Source of the DNA: Nematostella vectensis | Taxonomy: Eukaryota > Cnidaria > Anthozoa > Actiniaria > Edwardsiidae | Assembly (NCBI RefSeq): GCF_932526225.1 | Contig: NC_064035.1 | Location: 14,082,566-14,146,565, forward strand | DNA: 64,000 nucleotides | Direction: 5' to 3' | Shown: positions 45,401-61,180 of the stretch, one piece after another | Layout: each line of letters begins with the position of its first letter | Position numbering within the stretch: position 1 is the stretch's first letter | The notes under the pieces: model-generated | Databases searched by the model: none | What the model was told of the DNA's origin: nothing | Seen by the model: the letters and a program-made list of their open reading frames with translations, nothing else | Translations under genes and position numbers: made by a program

Positions 45401-46208
45401 TATCTCCACAATTATCCTCCCTAGCAACATCGCCAACAGAGCGTGATTCGGTCGCTTCGTCACAATGACGCGACTGAATGGTTCTATCAATATAATGAGG
45501 TGTCTCATTAATGACATTAGACCCATCAATACTGTTTATATCACGTGACTTGGGTGTCTGGTCGACAGCACGTGATTGATTCTTTTCTTCCATAGCATTT
45601 AGCATCTTACATATTAAATTAGTTCTCTGTTCGTCAGTTTTTGTTGAACTTGAATTGGTATCTCCTAAACAAGGTTCTTGGGGGTGGCCTGTCTTACTTC
45701 TGCTTTGCGTATCTTGCGCTGTGCTCTCAGGCTCCGACTCGTGACCATAGACATCCTGTCTGCTTGAAGATGGTAAGCTGGTACCAAGTGAGTCATTACC
45801 ATCTTCACATCCGGTTACAGTCCGAGAGAGGGGCGACATGATCTTGCCGGGTTCAAACTCTGAGTCAATTATGACAACAGTGGGTTGAATATCGTCCCAA
45901 CTACTTGTACTCTCCTTTCGCCCTGACCTCCCTTTTGCCAGATCAGCAATGTCATCAAACTTGATGGATGTGTCAAAGTCTAGATCAAGAGTACTGGCAG
46001 AGAGAGACGGCTCGTCCTCATTTGAAGAGTCAGCACCGACTCCTGCCTCCCTCTCGTGCAATTTGGCTAGCATGGCATCCATACGCTTACTCTTTCTCTT
46101 CTCGTGAATGTCATCACTTATAATTTCTAGAGATTTGAGGCATGCTGAGTAGTTCTCTTTAGCTCCAGCTAACCCCTTGAGAATGGAATCTACTCTCAGT
46201 TTTAGTTG
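44703..46208 (-). CDS. SH3BP5: SH3BP5 last exon, end of GEF core plus repetitive tail
   Basis: 501 codons and a TGA at 44703-44705. It begins QLKLRVDSILKGLAGAKENY and LKSLEIISDDIHEKRKSKRM (end of the conserved core). It passes through a low-complexity Ser/Asp segment, and from about residue 465 is a 9-residue tandem repeat (T(N/D)ESRNIDG). The tail is predicted to be disordered. Confidence 0.92.
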   Translation of the reverse strand, partial: QLKLRVDSILKGLAGAKENYSACLKSLEIISDDIHEKRKSKRMDAMLAKLHEREAGVGADSSNEDEPSLSASTLDLDFDTSIKFDDIADLAKGRSGRKESTSSWDDIQPTVVIIDSEFEPGKIMSPLSRTVTGCEDGNDSLGTSLPSSSRQDVYGHESEPESTAQDTQSRSKTGHPQEPCLGDTNSSSTKTDEQRTNLICKMLNAMEEKNQSRAVDQTPKSRDINSIDGSNVINETPHYIDRTIQSRHCDEATESRSVGDVAREDNCGDTSSIDGTDESRNIGSTNESRNIDGTNESRNIDGTDKSHNINGDDASRSINGKNESRNIANTDESRNIDGTDESRNIEGTNESRNIDGLNESRNIDGTNESHIIASTDESRNIDGQNESRNIANTDESRNIASTDESRNSDGTNESRNIDGTYESRNIDGTNESRNISSTDESQNIDGTDESRNIDNTDESRNIDNTNESRNIDNTDESRNINGTDVSSNIDDTDESRNINST

Positions 46209-49200
46209 CTGCAAAGATAAAAAATACCTCAAACTCAAAGACAAAGTTAAAGTGTTGGCTGGGTTAGATGTGCATAGGGGACCTTGTTACCCCTGGGCCA
46301 GTTCCTAGTAAGCAGGTTAGCGTTAACCTGGTGATAAATACAGCTATCTTGACATTTGATTGGATAAAAAAGGCATAAATCCCTGGGTTAGCATTTCTAG
46401 GAACCCAGCCCCTGTCTGCACAAAAACTTCAACAATAGGATAATTTTATTAAAAATTGCTGATTAAAGTCTTTAAATTATACAACTATTTCAAAAGAATC
46501 AAGTGGTACTTATGCTACAATGAGGTACATTACTAGAAGAATTATCTACTGGGGGTTGTTTATCTATAGTATACATTTCAACATAGAGTATACTTTCAAG
46601 TTGTAAAACTGTCATTTGACAGTTGTTGTTGTTTATGGTGTGCATGGTGCATCTATACTGGTGCACCCCCGCCACACAAACCTGGCTGATAACCTTGCAT
46701 GTTACCCTTATGTATATTATGCATGTCAACCTAGGAATCTAAAAATACCTTGAAATTAGGCTTAACTCCGGATTTTTTGGATCTGCATTATATTTGCCAA
46801 ATTCAGTTAATTCAGAGTAAATTGTAACATTTTAGTACCAAAGAGGGTGGTTCTAGGAAAACATCGATTTGTTTAACATGGCTCATGTGTGTGAGCTTAC
46901 AGCTAAGGTATATTATCATTTGTTGTTATATGATACTTACCCATAAATGCTTGTCAAAATCACTTTTCAGTTCGAAATAAGGTCTGAGAAAAAAAATACA
47001 AATCAGTAAAAAGATGTCACTAATATAACCTCGCATAACAAAATTGAATCTCTATTAACACAAAGTTAAACAGTACCTAGCTTTCCCTACAGCAGATGAC
47101 AGCTTTTTCGAAAGCTGTTTTACTTTGGATTCAAGATCTCTATAGGCATGCAAGTCTTCTTGGTGTTTCTTCCAACTTTCATGTTTCAGTTTCTCTGCTT
47201 CATTTACCTAAAGCATAGCAAAAGAGCATTTAACAAACACAGGAATGGATAAGAGAATTAGGTCATGTATATAGTTTGGTTATAGACAACATATAGTTTG
47301 TAGTATATACCACCAGTCTACAAGAAAGAGATGTAGCTAGTACTTTATAAAGCAAATCAAGACAATTGTCCAGCTGTGGTTCAGAAAAATGATAAAAATG
47401 TTAAAAATTTCCACATATCTTAAGCATTTTTTTTATGCACCATCACTTCATCCCAAGCAGATTACAGTGTAACCAATCACAATCTGCAATTTTGATGAAT
47501 TGCAATTTATTGCATTATCATATATTCTATCCAATGCAAGCTCAGCACAGAAAAGGAGAAAAACAACACAAAAAATCAAAACATCCCTGTTTATAGTACA
47601 TGCTCAATGTCCAGAGAAGTAGCCCTTCTGTTTTTTACTCTTGCTATGGTGTCTATCATATAATCTTTTTACACTAAAGTTTTGCATCACTTTAATTTTG
47701 CGAATTTCACCTTTTTTAAAGATTCCAAAAATAAAGTGATGCAAAAATTAAGTGTAGCTTTATGGAAACAGCTTGTCTATTTAGTCATCTAATGTACATA
47801 TCGTACCATAAGGGGTTGAGTTGGACTTGTTTTTATAGACATTTATGGAACTAAATTTAGCCAATGCATCTTTTGGGCACAAATTATTTCAGTTTTGATA
47901 ACAGAACATTTTAATTCTACTTGTTTTTATTGATTTTATTAGCCCGGAATCGTGAAAATAAAGTGTCATGAAATATCACCACCTCAAAATCGCGAAATTT
48001 TAATGTCGTGAAAATTAAGTGTAATAAGGTATATGTAACCCAACCAAAAAAATAGAGATCAGCCTGCATGTTTTTGCAATTTTACAAAAACCTAAGGATG
48101 TTTCCACTTTACCTTAAATAGTATGACTAGAAAGACTACAGACAAGCTCTAGAATAACTAGGTGGTCAGAATTGACATGATGAAATCAGGGCTCTGATGA
48201 ATGGCTAAATAATGCTTGAAACATCAGCAGCATCACCCTCTGTTCAAAAAAGCATATGACATATTATAATATCAACCTGTTGATTTAATTACCTCTATAG
48301 TTGCCTGATTAAGCATCTCTTGTAAAGCTGTATCAAAAGCTCTTTTCTCTCCATCACCAAAAACCCTGGATTCGGCTTCAATGACTCTCCTCCTAGCAGC
48401 TACATGCATCCCTGATGCTCGTTCGAACTGGTTGGTTGACTTTTGTAGCATATAATGTGCCTAAATACAATACATCATCATGTACAGTGTACGTATTATT
48501 GACATTCAAGAACAACCTAACGTGTTCATCATATTCTTATGATATGAATTTTGTCACTTGTTTCTTAAAAAAAAAACGATCCATGTTTTCATTGTATTTT
48601 CTTTTCAGACTGCAACAGATCAATTTTTTTTAAAATAAAGTACACTATTAGGTGATATAAATCAATAAAACCTACTTGTTTAAGTTGTCTGTAGGATTCA
48701 TAGAAAGGACGAGATTTTTCCACACATTTTCCCAATTTTGCAGCAACAGCATTTAGCTGATATGTTGCTCCAGCAAGGGTCTGCCGAAATACAGCGCGTG
48801 CTTCCTGTAAAACAACATCAATCAATCAATTAATTGTCCTTTATCCATCACTAATGGCTTATTTTTTATGCTTTACACAATTTAGCGAGCTTTGGTTGGG
48901 CTTTGAAATGTTGACTAACAAAGAACCACTTGATGACATAAGCTGTCTTTCCAGCCATTCCCCACCCCCCATTTTGAAATCCTGGATCTGCCATGATATG
49001 CTAGGCGAATAAGATTGGTAATTTTCAAATGTATCATTTTGGACATTGCAATGTTACATTTTATCCAGAGAAGTGTGGATAGAAACGAGTGTTGGCACGG
49101 TGGTCCTAGAGTATATAGAGATGGCCGTTTTCAATATTAGTATATACATATAAAAAGTATTTATTTGATATGAATTTAAACTAAGGAGAGAATGTAAACA

Positions 49201-49673
49201 AGGACACTTATAGAAATGACAATTCTATTAATCTGATTGGAATAAAACGAGTAAGAGAAGAGAGGAAATCACAGTTATATGCTTCAAATAAATTTCCTGT
49301 TCAGATCGGCGACGGCGATAAACTTTGCACGAGCTATATTTACACTTTGAGTAGGTAAAACTCACGTCTAATTCTGCTTCCAAGTGGTTGATGGAATTTG
49401 TAGCTGCATTTAACTTCTCCAACTCATCCTACAAAGAACAACCAACAATTAACGAACGAAAACAGTTATCAATAATGGCAATATAATAGGCCTCGGGGGG
49501 CTAAGCACTCATAAACGATATTCTTAATGAATTTTTTACTAGTTCTACTTTACGAAAATGCATGTTGGCGTGCGCCAGGGCATGGATTCTTTGCTGGCTT
49601 TTCTTACCTGTATTCTAGGATCTAGTTCTTCCTCCTCGTCATCTGAAAAGCTATCGTCATTTGAGTCACTCAT
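44703..49673 (-). CDS. SH3BP5: SH3BP5-type RAB11 guanine exchange factor with a repeat tail (whole gene)
   Basis: Coding exons in transcript order: 49673-49608, 49428-49366, 48804-48676, 48460-48293, 47207-47077, 46983-46941, 46208-44703; about 701 residues. All join in frame with GT/AG sites. The first 250 residues match the SH3BP5/SH3BP5L family: LDPRIQDELEKLNAATNSIN at the start, then RPFYESYRQLKQ, EMLNQATIEVNEAEKLK, RPYFELKSDFD and SLEIISDDIHEKRKSKRM. That family is a coiled-coil V-shaped GEF for RAB11, acting on recycling endosomes. The C-terminus differs: a Ser/Asp-rich region is followed by about 26 copies of a 9-residue repeat. Human relatives are some 390-455 residues, so the tail accounts for the extra length. 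Start codon chosen because the acidic MSDSNDDSFSDDEEEELDP lead-in is typical and no upstream in-frame ATG is evident. Confidence 0.93.
46209..46940 (-). other. SH3BP5 intron 6, no feature seen
   Basis: About 730 bp, A/T-rich. Nothing recognised. Confidence 0.6.
46941..46983 (-). CDS. SH3BP5: SH3BP5 coding exon 6
   Basis: A 43-bp exon completing Arg and reading PYFELKSDFDKHLW. The (K/R)PYFELK motif is diagnostic for the family. Splice sites ctcag and gtaagt. Confidence 0.92.
47077..47207 (-). CDS. SH3BP5: SH3BP5 coding exon 5
   Basis: 43 codons plus 2 nt, VNEAEKLKHESWKKHQEDLH ... LSSAVGKA(R). Helical, charged, starts in phase 0 and ends in phase 2. Confidence 0.9.
47208..48292 (-). other. 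SH3BP5 intron 4 with hairpin repeats
   Basis: About 1.1 kb. A segment at 47668-47757 has inverted ends (tacactaaagttttgcatca and the complement of tgatgcaaaaattaagtgta). Related sequence (cgtgaaaattaagtgtaata) recurs near 48010, so a MITE or nested MITEs of roughly 360 bp are likely. Exact limits are not resolved. Confidence 0.5.
47668..48036. mobile_element. Probable MITE cluster in SH3BP5 intron
   Basis: The outer ends ttacactaaagttttgcatc (left) and gtgaaaattaagtgtaataa (right) are imperfect inverted repeats. An inner pair at 47670/47757 is a better match. This could be one element with subterminal repeats or two nested copies. Confidence 0.45.
48293..48460 (-). CDS. SH3BP5: SH3BP5 coding exon 4
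   Basis: 56 codons, AHYMLQKSTNQFERASGMHV ... FDTALQEMLNQATIE, phase 0-0. It aligns to the family segment around the conserved EMLN(H/Q)AT motif. Confidence 0.93.
48676..48804 (-). CDS. SH3BP5: SH3BP5 coding exon 3
   Basis: 43 codons, EARAVFRQTLAGATYQLNA ... SRPFYESYRQLKQ, phase 0-0. RPFYE is a family signature. Confidence 0.92.
48805..49365 (-). other. SH3BP5 intron 2, no feature seen
   Basis: 561 bp; nothing recognised. Confidence 0.6.
49366..49428 (-). CDS. SH3BP5: SH3BP5 coding exon 2
   Basis: 21 codons, DELEKLNAATNSINHLEAEL plus D, phase 0 at both ends. This is the first heptad run of the coiled coil. Confidence 0.9.
49608..49673 (-). CDS. SH3BP5: SH3BP5 coding exon 1
   Basis: 22 codons from the start codon, MSDSNDDSFSDDEEEELDPR then IQ, ending at a gtaaga donor. 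The acidic leader and the LDPRIQ motif mark the family N-terminus. Confidence 0.9.
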
Positions 49674-50104
49674 TTGCAGCGTTTGTGACAACAGTAGCAC
49701 AACACACGGGTGTTTTTGTGTGTGTTTGGATGAAGTCCTTTGTGACTTTCACCGCTATCCGGCCACCAGCAGCAGAAAATCACGGGGGAGCATGGATCCA
49801 AACATTCGGAACCGGCCGACAAAGTTCGGAAAGTGCTCGACGCTTAAGCTCTCCATTACTTTGCCATTTTTATTAAGTATAAAACTAATGAATATCAAAA
49901 TTTTCCTTAAAAAAGAAAAGGTATTTTTCCTTTCTTTTTTGTTTTTGCTTTGTTAAATTTTACTATTCAAATTATTGTAGTCAAGCAAATCGTACCTATC
50001 AGTCGATAAGCGATCGGGTTTGTCCGCTGACCCCCAAAAGCGCAGTTTTCTGTTGACATCGGTAAGATTTTGTCATAGCTTGTTTTTTTTTTTTTTTTGT
50101 AAAA
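49674..50104. promoter_or_regulatory. Shared head-to-head promoter region of SH3BP5 and SNAP47
   Basis: The start codons of the two genes face away from each other across 431 bp, so both promoters and 5' UTRs must lie here unless unseen upstream exons exist. It contains a CG-containing stretch (about 49755-49840) and a long T tract just before the SNAP47 ATG (50083-50097). No clear TATA box is seen. Confidence 0.6.
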
Positions 50105-55694
<5,590 letters not shown>

Positions 55695-55802
55695 AGGGGG
55701 TTTTGAGCAGTTAGCAGAAGCATGAGCTATTGTTGTTGTAAAATTAGTTGTTGTAAGGGAAAAATATTGAAAAATCCAAGGTGACATTTATTTAAAACAA
55801 AT

Positions 55803-56045
55803 TTAATACCACCCATCCTTTCATGTGTAACACTCAACCCCTCTTGCTAAACTACCCATTCCTTCTGTCATACCACCAATGTGTTCTTGTATACCAATAA
55901 TGCTTTTGTATATCACCCTTCCCTCCTTGTATACCACCCATCTCTTTTTGTGTATCACCCATTTTTTTTGCATGCCACTCATTCCTTGTTGAAAACCACA
56001 CACCCCTTCTTGTATATCACCCATCCCTTTTTGAATACCTCATAT
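55803..56045 (+). repeat. Degenerate 24-26-bp repeat in SNAP47 3' UTR
   Basis: About ten imperfect copies of a T/C-rich unit like tataccacccatccctttttg. It starts about 110 bp after the stop codon. It is open in one frame (YHPSLLVYHPSLF...) by chance. Confidence 0.75.
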
Positions 56046-56159
56046 ATCGCCCTATCGCAACTGGAGCCAACACTTAAGAAGACCATTCTGGATTTTTCGT
56101 ACTTTAATATAAATTATAGTCGAACTGAAATTAAATACAAATACATGATAAGTCGCTGA

Positions 56160-56165
56160 AATAAA
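56160..56165 (+). terminator. Candidate polyadenylation signal of SNAP47
   Basis: AATAAA about 465 bp after the stop codon, following the degenerate UTR repeat. Usage is not proven. Confidence 0.45.
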
Positions 56166-57156
56166 CACAAAGTCTAAGTAATTTTAACTAGTTTCTACTC
56201 ACATTTGTGTTTCCATGGCCATTCAATCTTTGCCTTATGCATTTATTAGTTTGAATGGTCCCTATAGACTTAAATTGGCCAATGAAAAAAGGTTCTATTT
56301 TAACTAAGTAAGTTAATCATATAACACTCCAAGTCCCACGGGTCATTAACGTGATAGTCCTAGCACTTAGCATATAAACGTGAAAATGTTCAAAACACCT
56401 CCAAAAGTGTTTCAAGTCCCTACATGTTATGATTCTTCTAAAACTACCTTGCATATAAGGAATCTTGAATTGTAATTTACAGTAACTATGGGTAAAAACT
56501 AATCAAGTTTATATTTTACTGAGAACATACAGTAGCTTTATTTCCTCTTAAAAAAGTAAACAATTTCTTAAGATTCCCATTATATACTACAAAGTGTAAT
56601 AATAAGTAGAGTGAACAGCAGCCTTACTTTGTTGTTTATTTTTAAGAAATCTAGGGGGAGGGTTTGGGGAGTTTAAACCCCCCTTTGGGCTGCCAAAGTA
56701 AATTGATATGTGTAAAAGATGCTTTCATAAATGAGCATTTCTCTAAGTGAAATGCACCTACCAATCTCTTTTACTGCATTTTATTTTCACAAAATGCCTG
56801 GATGGCCTGATTTACAATGCAACAGGTCGCTTGATCTTGGCATTTGCAACTCTGTTGATCGTATTAGTAGTAGTTGTTTAATAAACAAGCTATAGGCTTT
56901 TATTGGGTTTTAAGATCAGAGAGGGGTGATGGCGAGTGCCTTGAGGGATCTCTAAACCGATAAAAGGCAATAGAAAGTTTATTTAGTACTTCTAAAACTT
57001 TTCAGCTGCTATGAAACAAAAGTTCATAGCCTCCATCTCTTGTAACCCATTTAGAATTTGGTAATGGTGTTTGAAATGGTTATAAAAACACCACTATTCT
57101 GGTATACTGTTTTGTAGTCTATATACTCTTTCATAGATCCTATGTTGAAGTGCATG
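56166..57156. other. Tail-to-tail spacer between SNAP47 and TRMT112
   Basis: About 1 kb with no gene. On the minus strand AATAAA signals for TRMT112 are possible at 56978-56983 and 56899-56904 (tttatt on the plus strand). Confidence 0.5.
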
Positions 57157-57258
57157 TTATACTTCATCATCATTTAGAAGCATATTAGGAATGCCATTAG
57201 TGACTGGAAACTTTCTTCCCGTCTCTGGGCAGATTAGCTGGCCTTCTTGGACCTCCAC
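57157..57258 (-). CDS. TRMT112: TRMT112 homologue, last coding exon (partial gene)
   Basis: A 102-bp exon on the minus strand after an attgtag acceptor, phase 0, ending TAA at 57157-57159. It encodes 33 residues: [20 protein letters not shown] then [13 protein letters not shown]. This matches the C-terminus of TRM112-like proteins, with the CPE(T/S)GR zinc-ribbon-derived motif and the GIPNML(L) signature. TRMT112 is the small activator subunit of several methyltransferases acting on rRNA, tRNA and release factor. The N-terminal three quarters (about 90 residues) were not found between here and 64000; they may lie beyond the window or be in exons I missed. The clean splice site argues against a retro-copy. 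Confidence 0.87.
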   Translation of the reverse strand: MEVQEGQLICPETGRKFPVTNGIPNMLLNDDEV

Positions 57259-58954
57259 CTACAATTTAGAATCAAATGCTCTGTAAGCCAACTCTAGAAT
57301 GCAAATATTTTCTTGTTATTCTCTTATGTACAAAAGATACACCTATTATTTGCTTATTTATTTGATAGCCATGAACCACTGTGGGTTACGATGCATGTAT
57401 TTTCAGAGTGCAACCTTATTTAACATAAGTGTATATACAGAATACTGAACAAAAATGAACACATCAAAGGTGATGTTGAAAGTAAAAAGGTTTACAACGA
57501 TGAGATAAACACTGGGGGACAGTTGCTGCAACCGCATACAGTGTCTCGTGTTGAAATGATAATCACTTGTGGAGCTGGTGTGAGAGGCGGAAAAGGTGCC
57601 ATGTTTGTGATATTTGATGAGATTGTCTCTTCAAGTTTCGATATAAATATGAAACATCTGTACGCTAAAAAAACACAGGTAGTGCAATTAACCTTGTAGT
57701 AGCGGCCGCTTTCAGTACTGACATACCGTTTCAATGCAAGACTACATAAGCCCAATTAAGCACAATGAACGCCCAGGCCCGTACCCCCACTCGACTGGAA
57801 GGTCCGCTCTGATGAAGGAAAATTGAGTACAACTGCGAGCTAGGACAAGCTACCTAATAGAAAAATGGTCCGCTAAATAGGTAAATGAAACCCCACACTC
57901 AAAATCATGGCTACGGGCCTGACGTCCTTGATAAACATGTTTTCTCCCCCTCATCATATAAGAATTCTTAAAAAAAACAGAGGTATCTAAAAAGATTGTT
58001 GTTTTCTCAGATATGATAATGATAATATTTTCCCCCATCCGGCTAAGGATGACCATATAGTCATCTGGAGGGTCTTTGGAGTTCAAAGTACTGGTATTTA
58101 AAATAGTCTTCAGAGAGCAAGATACTAATGCGAAGGCATCGCAATGAATCCATCAATGGGAATTCAAGTGCACGAATTTGATTAAAAAAAACAACAACAA
58201 ATAAGAACAACCATTGTTAATGAATAAAGCGTGCATGCATAAACATGGTATTGTTGTAGATAAAAAGAAAACCCCAAGATAAAAAAACAAATGTCAAACA
58301 AATCACTAATTTTATAGCGTGTTTGTTAACAACGAGTACGGAAAAATCCGTGATCTTTCAAATACTACAACAACTCATATATCATATATATTTATTTTTA
58401 TATAAAACACTTCTGCTACGAAACGACCATTATACCGTCTACACTGTATCTGTCATATAAATGTTTCTGCGCGTTATACTATTTGGAAGATAAGGAATGT
58501 TTTCAGATGGAAAACCTACTAAAGATCAGGTGTACGAATGTCGGTGTACGAGCTTTTCCCAGCCTCGTTTCCATGGCCCCTTTATCCAAAAATAACTCGC
58601 TAAAAGGCTAGAAGATATAGGATTAATGTGTGTCATTTGTTACAAATAAAGAGATTTAACAAGGAGGGAGGTTGGATCGTTGTTGAGTCTGCCAGAGGCA
58701 ATATTGATATATGCTTCAAGTATCGCACTACGTTGTCCATCGTTCGGAACATCACACGGTCTTCCATTCTGTTACGAGTGAAATCCAAGATAGCGGTCGA
58801 GTGCGCTATCAAAAAAAACTTGAAATCACCTAGCGATTTTGATTGAAATGATTGAACGCCGTCATTTTGATACTAATTGAATTTTATTTCTCTGAAATGT
58901 CATTTAAGGTTGAATTGATGCCATCACGAGTCTTATTTCTCGAGATATAAGCCA
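57259..58954. other. Repeat-rich region, diverged copy of the downstream duplication
   Basis: Presumably intronic to, or upstream of, TRMT112. Parts of 57595-57740 (tttgatgagattgtctcttc; ggtagtgcaatt; gtagcggccgctttcag) and 57985-58060 resemble the segments at 60000-60130 and 63040-63100. A lone MITE end (see 18911) lies near 57412-57435. No exon recognised. Confidence 0.5.
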
Positions 58955-59220
58955 GAATTCCCCGCAAGCGATAACAGAATGAATGGAGTAAAGAGCGAAA
59001 GTACTCTTATTCTGACGTCACAAAATCTAATTTGCATACGCTCTGGGAGTAAGCTTCGCGATTCACCAGTACCTACTTTTAATTTTATAGCCAATTCAAT
59101 ATTTTTCCTTATTTTCGCAATTTAAAAGAATAGATGTTGATGTATCATTATTTTGATAGTTATTTGTACTGGGAATTCGTATTCTGATAATCGTAACAAC
59201 CGATTTTGCCGATTATTGAC
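58955..59220. repeat. Duplicated segment, copy 1 (matches 60731-60990)
   Basis: Begins ccccgcaagcgataacagaa and includes ctaatttgcatacgctctgg, gcgattcaccagtacctact and gttatttgtactgggaattc. The same order occurs at 60731-60990 with a few per cent differences by eye. Confidence 0.8.
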
Positions 59221-60720
59221 TTATTATGTAATATTTTCGTTTATTAATCACGCCCTCATCCAGGATACATTTGAAATATTATTTTAAAAAATCATAACAT
59301 AAATGAAAACATAACCAAAATGTTTTCCAATCATTCGAAAAGAGTCACAAAGCAGAGGAAGTCTTTTCTTTCATGGTAAATCCCGTAAAGCAAAGAGCTA
59401 CATCCAAACTATCTTCCCATCATTCGAAAAGAGTCGCAGAGGAAGTCTTTTCTTTCATGGTAAATCCCGTAAAGCAAAGAGCTACCCTCACTTGCCTACT
59501 TATAATTCGATAGGAGAAATAAATACGATTTTCGTGATGATGTCGATCGGAGATTGCTGCTTTCGAACAGCTGACTACGGATTGCAATAAGGAGACGAAA
59601 AAAGTTGAAAATAATAAGATGAAGTTTGAAGAAAGTTCAACTCACCATTAACCAAACGGGCGAATGAAGTCGCGCCAATTGAGGCGGGTTTGCTTGTGAA
59701 AACCGAATGAATCTAGATAGATACTTGAAATAACTTTTTAATTTAGGGACATAAAATCTAGATACTTTACGGGTGTTTTTGCAATATTAATTTCATTTAG
59801 ACTCAAAATGTTTCAAAATCTGGCGTTCAGTGCTAGTGTTTGCTAATCAAGCGATATATCCCATATCATCATTTGATGCGCGCAATGATTGCATTAGCGT
59901 GTAACTTTTAGGTATTTATGAGCTTTGGGAAGCGTAGTTTTCTACTTGGTATTTCGTTAAAATAAAGCACGGAAAAGGGGAGGAGTTTTTTTTATATTTG
60001 ATGAGATCGTCCCTTCGAGTTTCGATAATCTGAAACATCCGGACTAACTAAAAGCACTGGTAGTGCAATGAACCTTGTGGTAGCGGCACTCTCAGCGACT
60101 AACATACAACTTCAACACAAGGTTACAGTTCTGTACTCAACGAACATTACACCCACTGAAGTGCAGTAATCGCTTTTGATGAAGATTTCATTAAAAACAC
60201 AGTAGGGGTATCTAAAAAAAAAAATTGTTGTTGTCACAGAAAGGAGTAAAATTTTCTACACTGTCCGGAGGGATTTATTTGAAAAATAATAACAGAGATA
60301 ATAATTTTAAAAAGCTTTATTAGAAACTAATGTGTAAGACAATGAACTACAAATAAAGAATTTTTTCTTATTTGATAATCCACAAAAAGGATGTGCAGTC
60401 TTTGGGAATACAAAATGTTCTAACGCCGGGCGCACGCAACACTTATCTGTTTTGAAATTAGTTTTTTTTTTCGGCCAGACTTACCTTATAAATGATCCTT
60501 ACAATAACAAGATAAACTTTTGAGGGATGCTAATTCAAAACATCAATAACAAAGTTACCAAGGGCAGTATAGTATGCTCCGAACGTAAAAAAAAATGCAT
60601 TAAATCTTATTTAAGTTGTACTGGGAGTACTGGGTCCTATGGCCTGGCGGAATAGATTGTGAAACCGTGTTATGAATAAAATTAATAACAAAGATTGGAC
60701 TATTCTTCTGGATTCCGGTA
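59221..60720. repeat. Segmental duplication, copy A (matches 62005-63715)
   Basis: Shared landmarks in the same order: attaatcacgccctcat; two 70-bp units containing tcattcgaaaagagtcacaa; tagatagatacttgaaataa; gttagtgcta-type stretch around ctggcgttcagtgctagtgt; gcggcactctcagcgactaa; ccacaaaaaggatgtg; ctgggagtactgggtcctat. One internal block (about 59500-59705) is in the opposite orientation to its counterpart (about 62290-62505). No coding capacity seen. Confidence 0.85.
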
Positions 60721-60730
60721 TTTAAGACAA

Positions 60731-60990
60731 AGTCCCCGCAAGCGATAAGAGAATGAATGGAGTAAAGAGCGAAAGTACTCTTTTTCTGACGCCACAAAAT
60801 CTAATTTGCATACGCACTGGGCGTAAGCTTCGCGATTCACCAGTACCTACTTTTAATTATAGGGACATTTCAATATTTTCTGATTATTTTTTTTCGCGAA
60901 CTACAAGAGATGTTGATGTATCAAATTTCGATAGTTATTTGTACTGGGATTTCGTATTCTGATAATTGTGTCCACAGATTTTGCCGACTA
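60731..60990. repeat. Duplicated segment, copy 2 (matches 58955-59220)
   Basis: Second copy of the segment starting ccccgcaagcgataagagaa. It lies directly after copy A, so the original duplicated unit was probably about 1.8 kb or more and included this part. Confidence 0.8.
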
Positions 60991-61067
60991 GTGGGTACCC
61001 GTGAAACATTCACGTTTATAATTCATAAAAAGACATTATCATATTGGAAATAAAGAAACCAATGTGA

Positions 61068-61180
61068 CAGGATTGCTACCGATATATTTATTACAAATCA
61101 AATGCAGCCAACGTCTACATACAACCTGATCGACTCGATCGCTGCATTTGATTTGTAATAAATATATCGGTAGCAATCCT
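61068..61180. repeat. Perfect 40-bp inverted repeat with 32-nt spacer
   Basis: Left arm 61069-61108 (aggattgctaccgatatatt then tattacaaatcaaatgcagc) and right arm 61141-61180 are exact reverse complements. The spacer is ccaacgtctacatacaacct plus gatcgactcgat. No mismatch was seen over the arms. It could be a young MITE-like insertion, a recombination product, or a hairpin-RNA precursor. Confidence 0.92.

Noticed and set aside
44668-45468. 266-codon ORF on the plus strand (ILRDSSV repeats)
   Set aside because: Antisense to the SH3BP5 repeat tail; a 27-bp in-frame repeat keeps it open. The minus strand has the conserved GEF core and proper exons.
48190-48232. Second hammerhead-like sequence (CTGATGAATGG ... 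GAAAC)
   Set aside because: The stretch between CTGATGA and GAAA cannot form a proper stem II, so the core fold fails.
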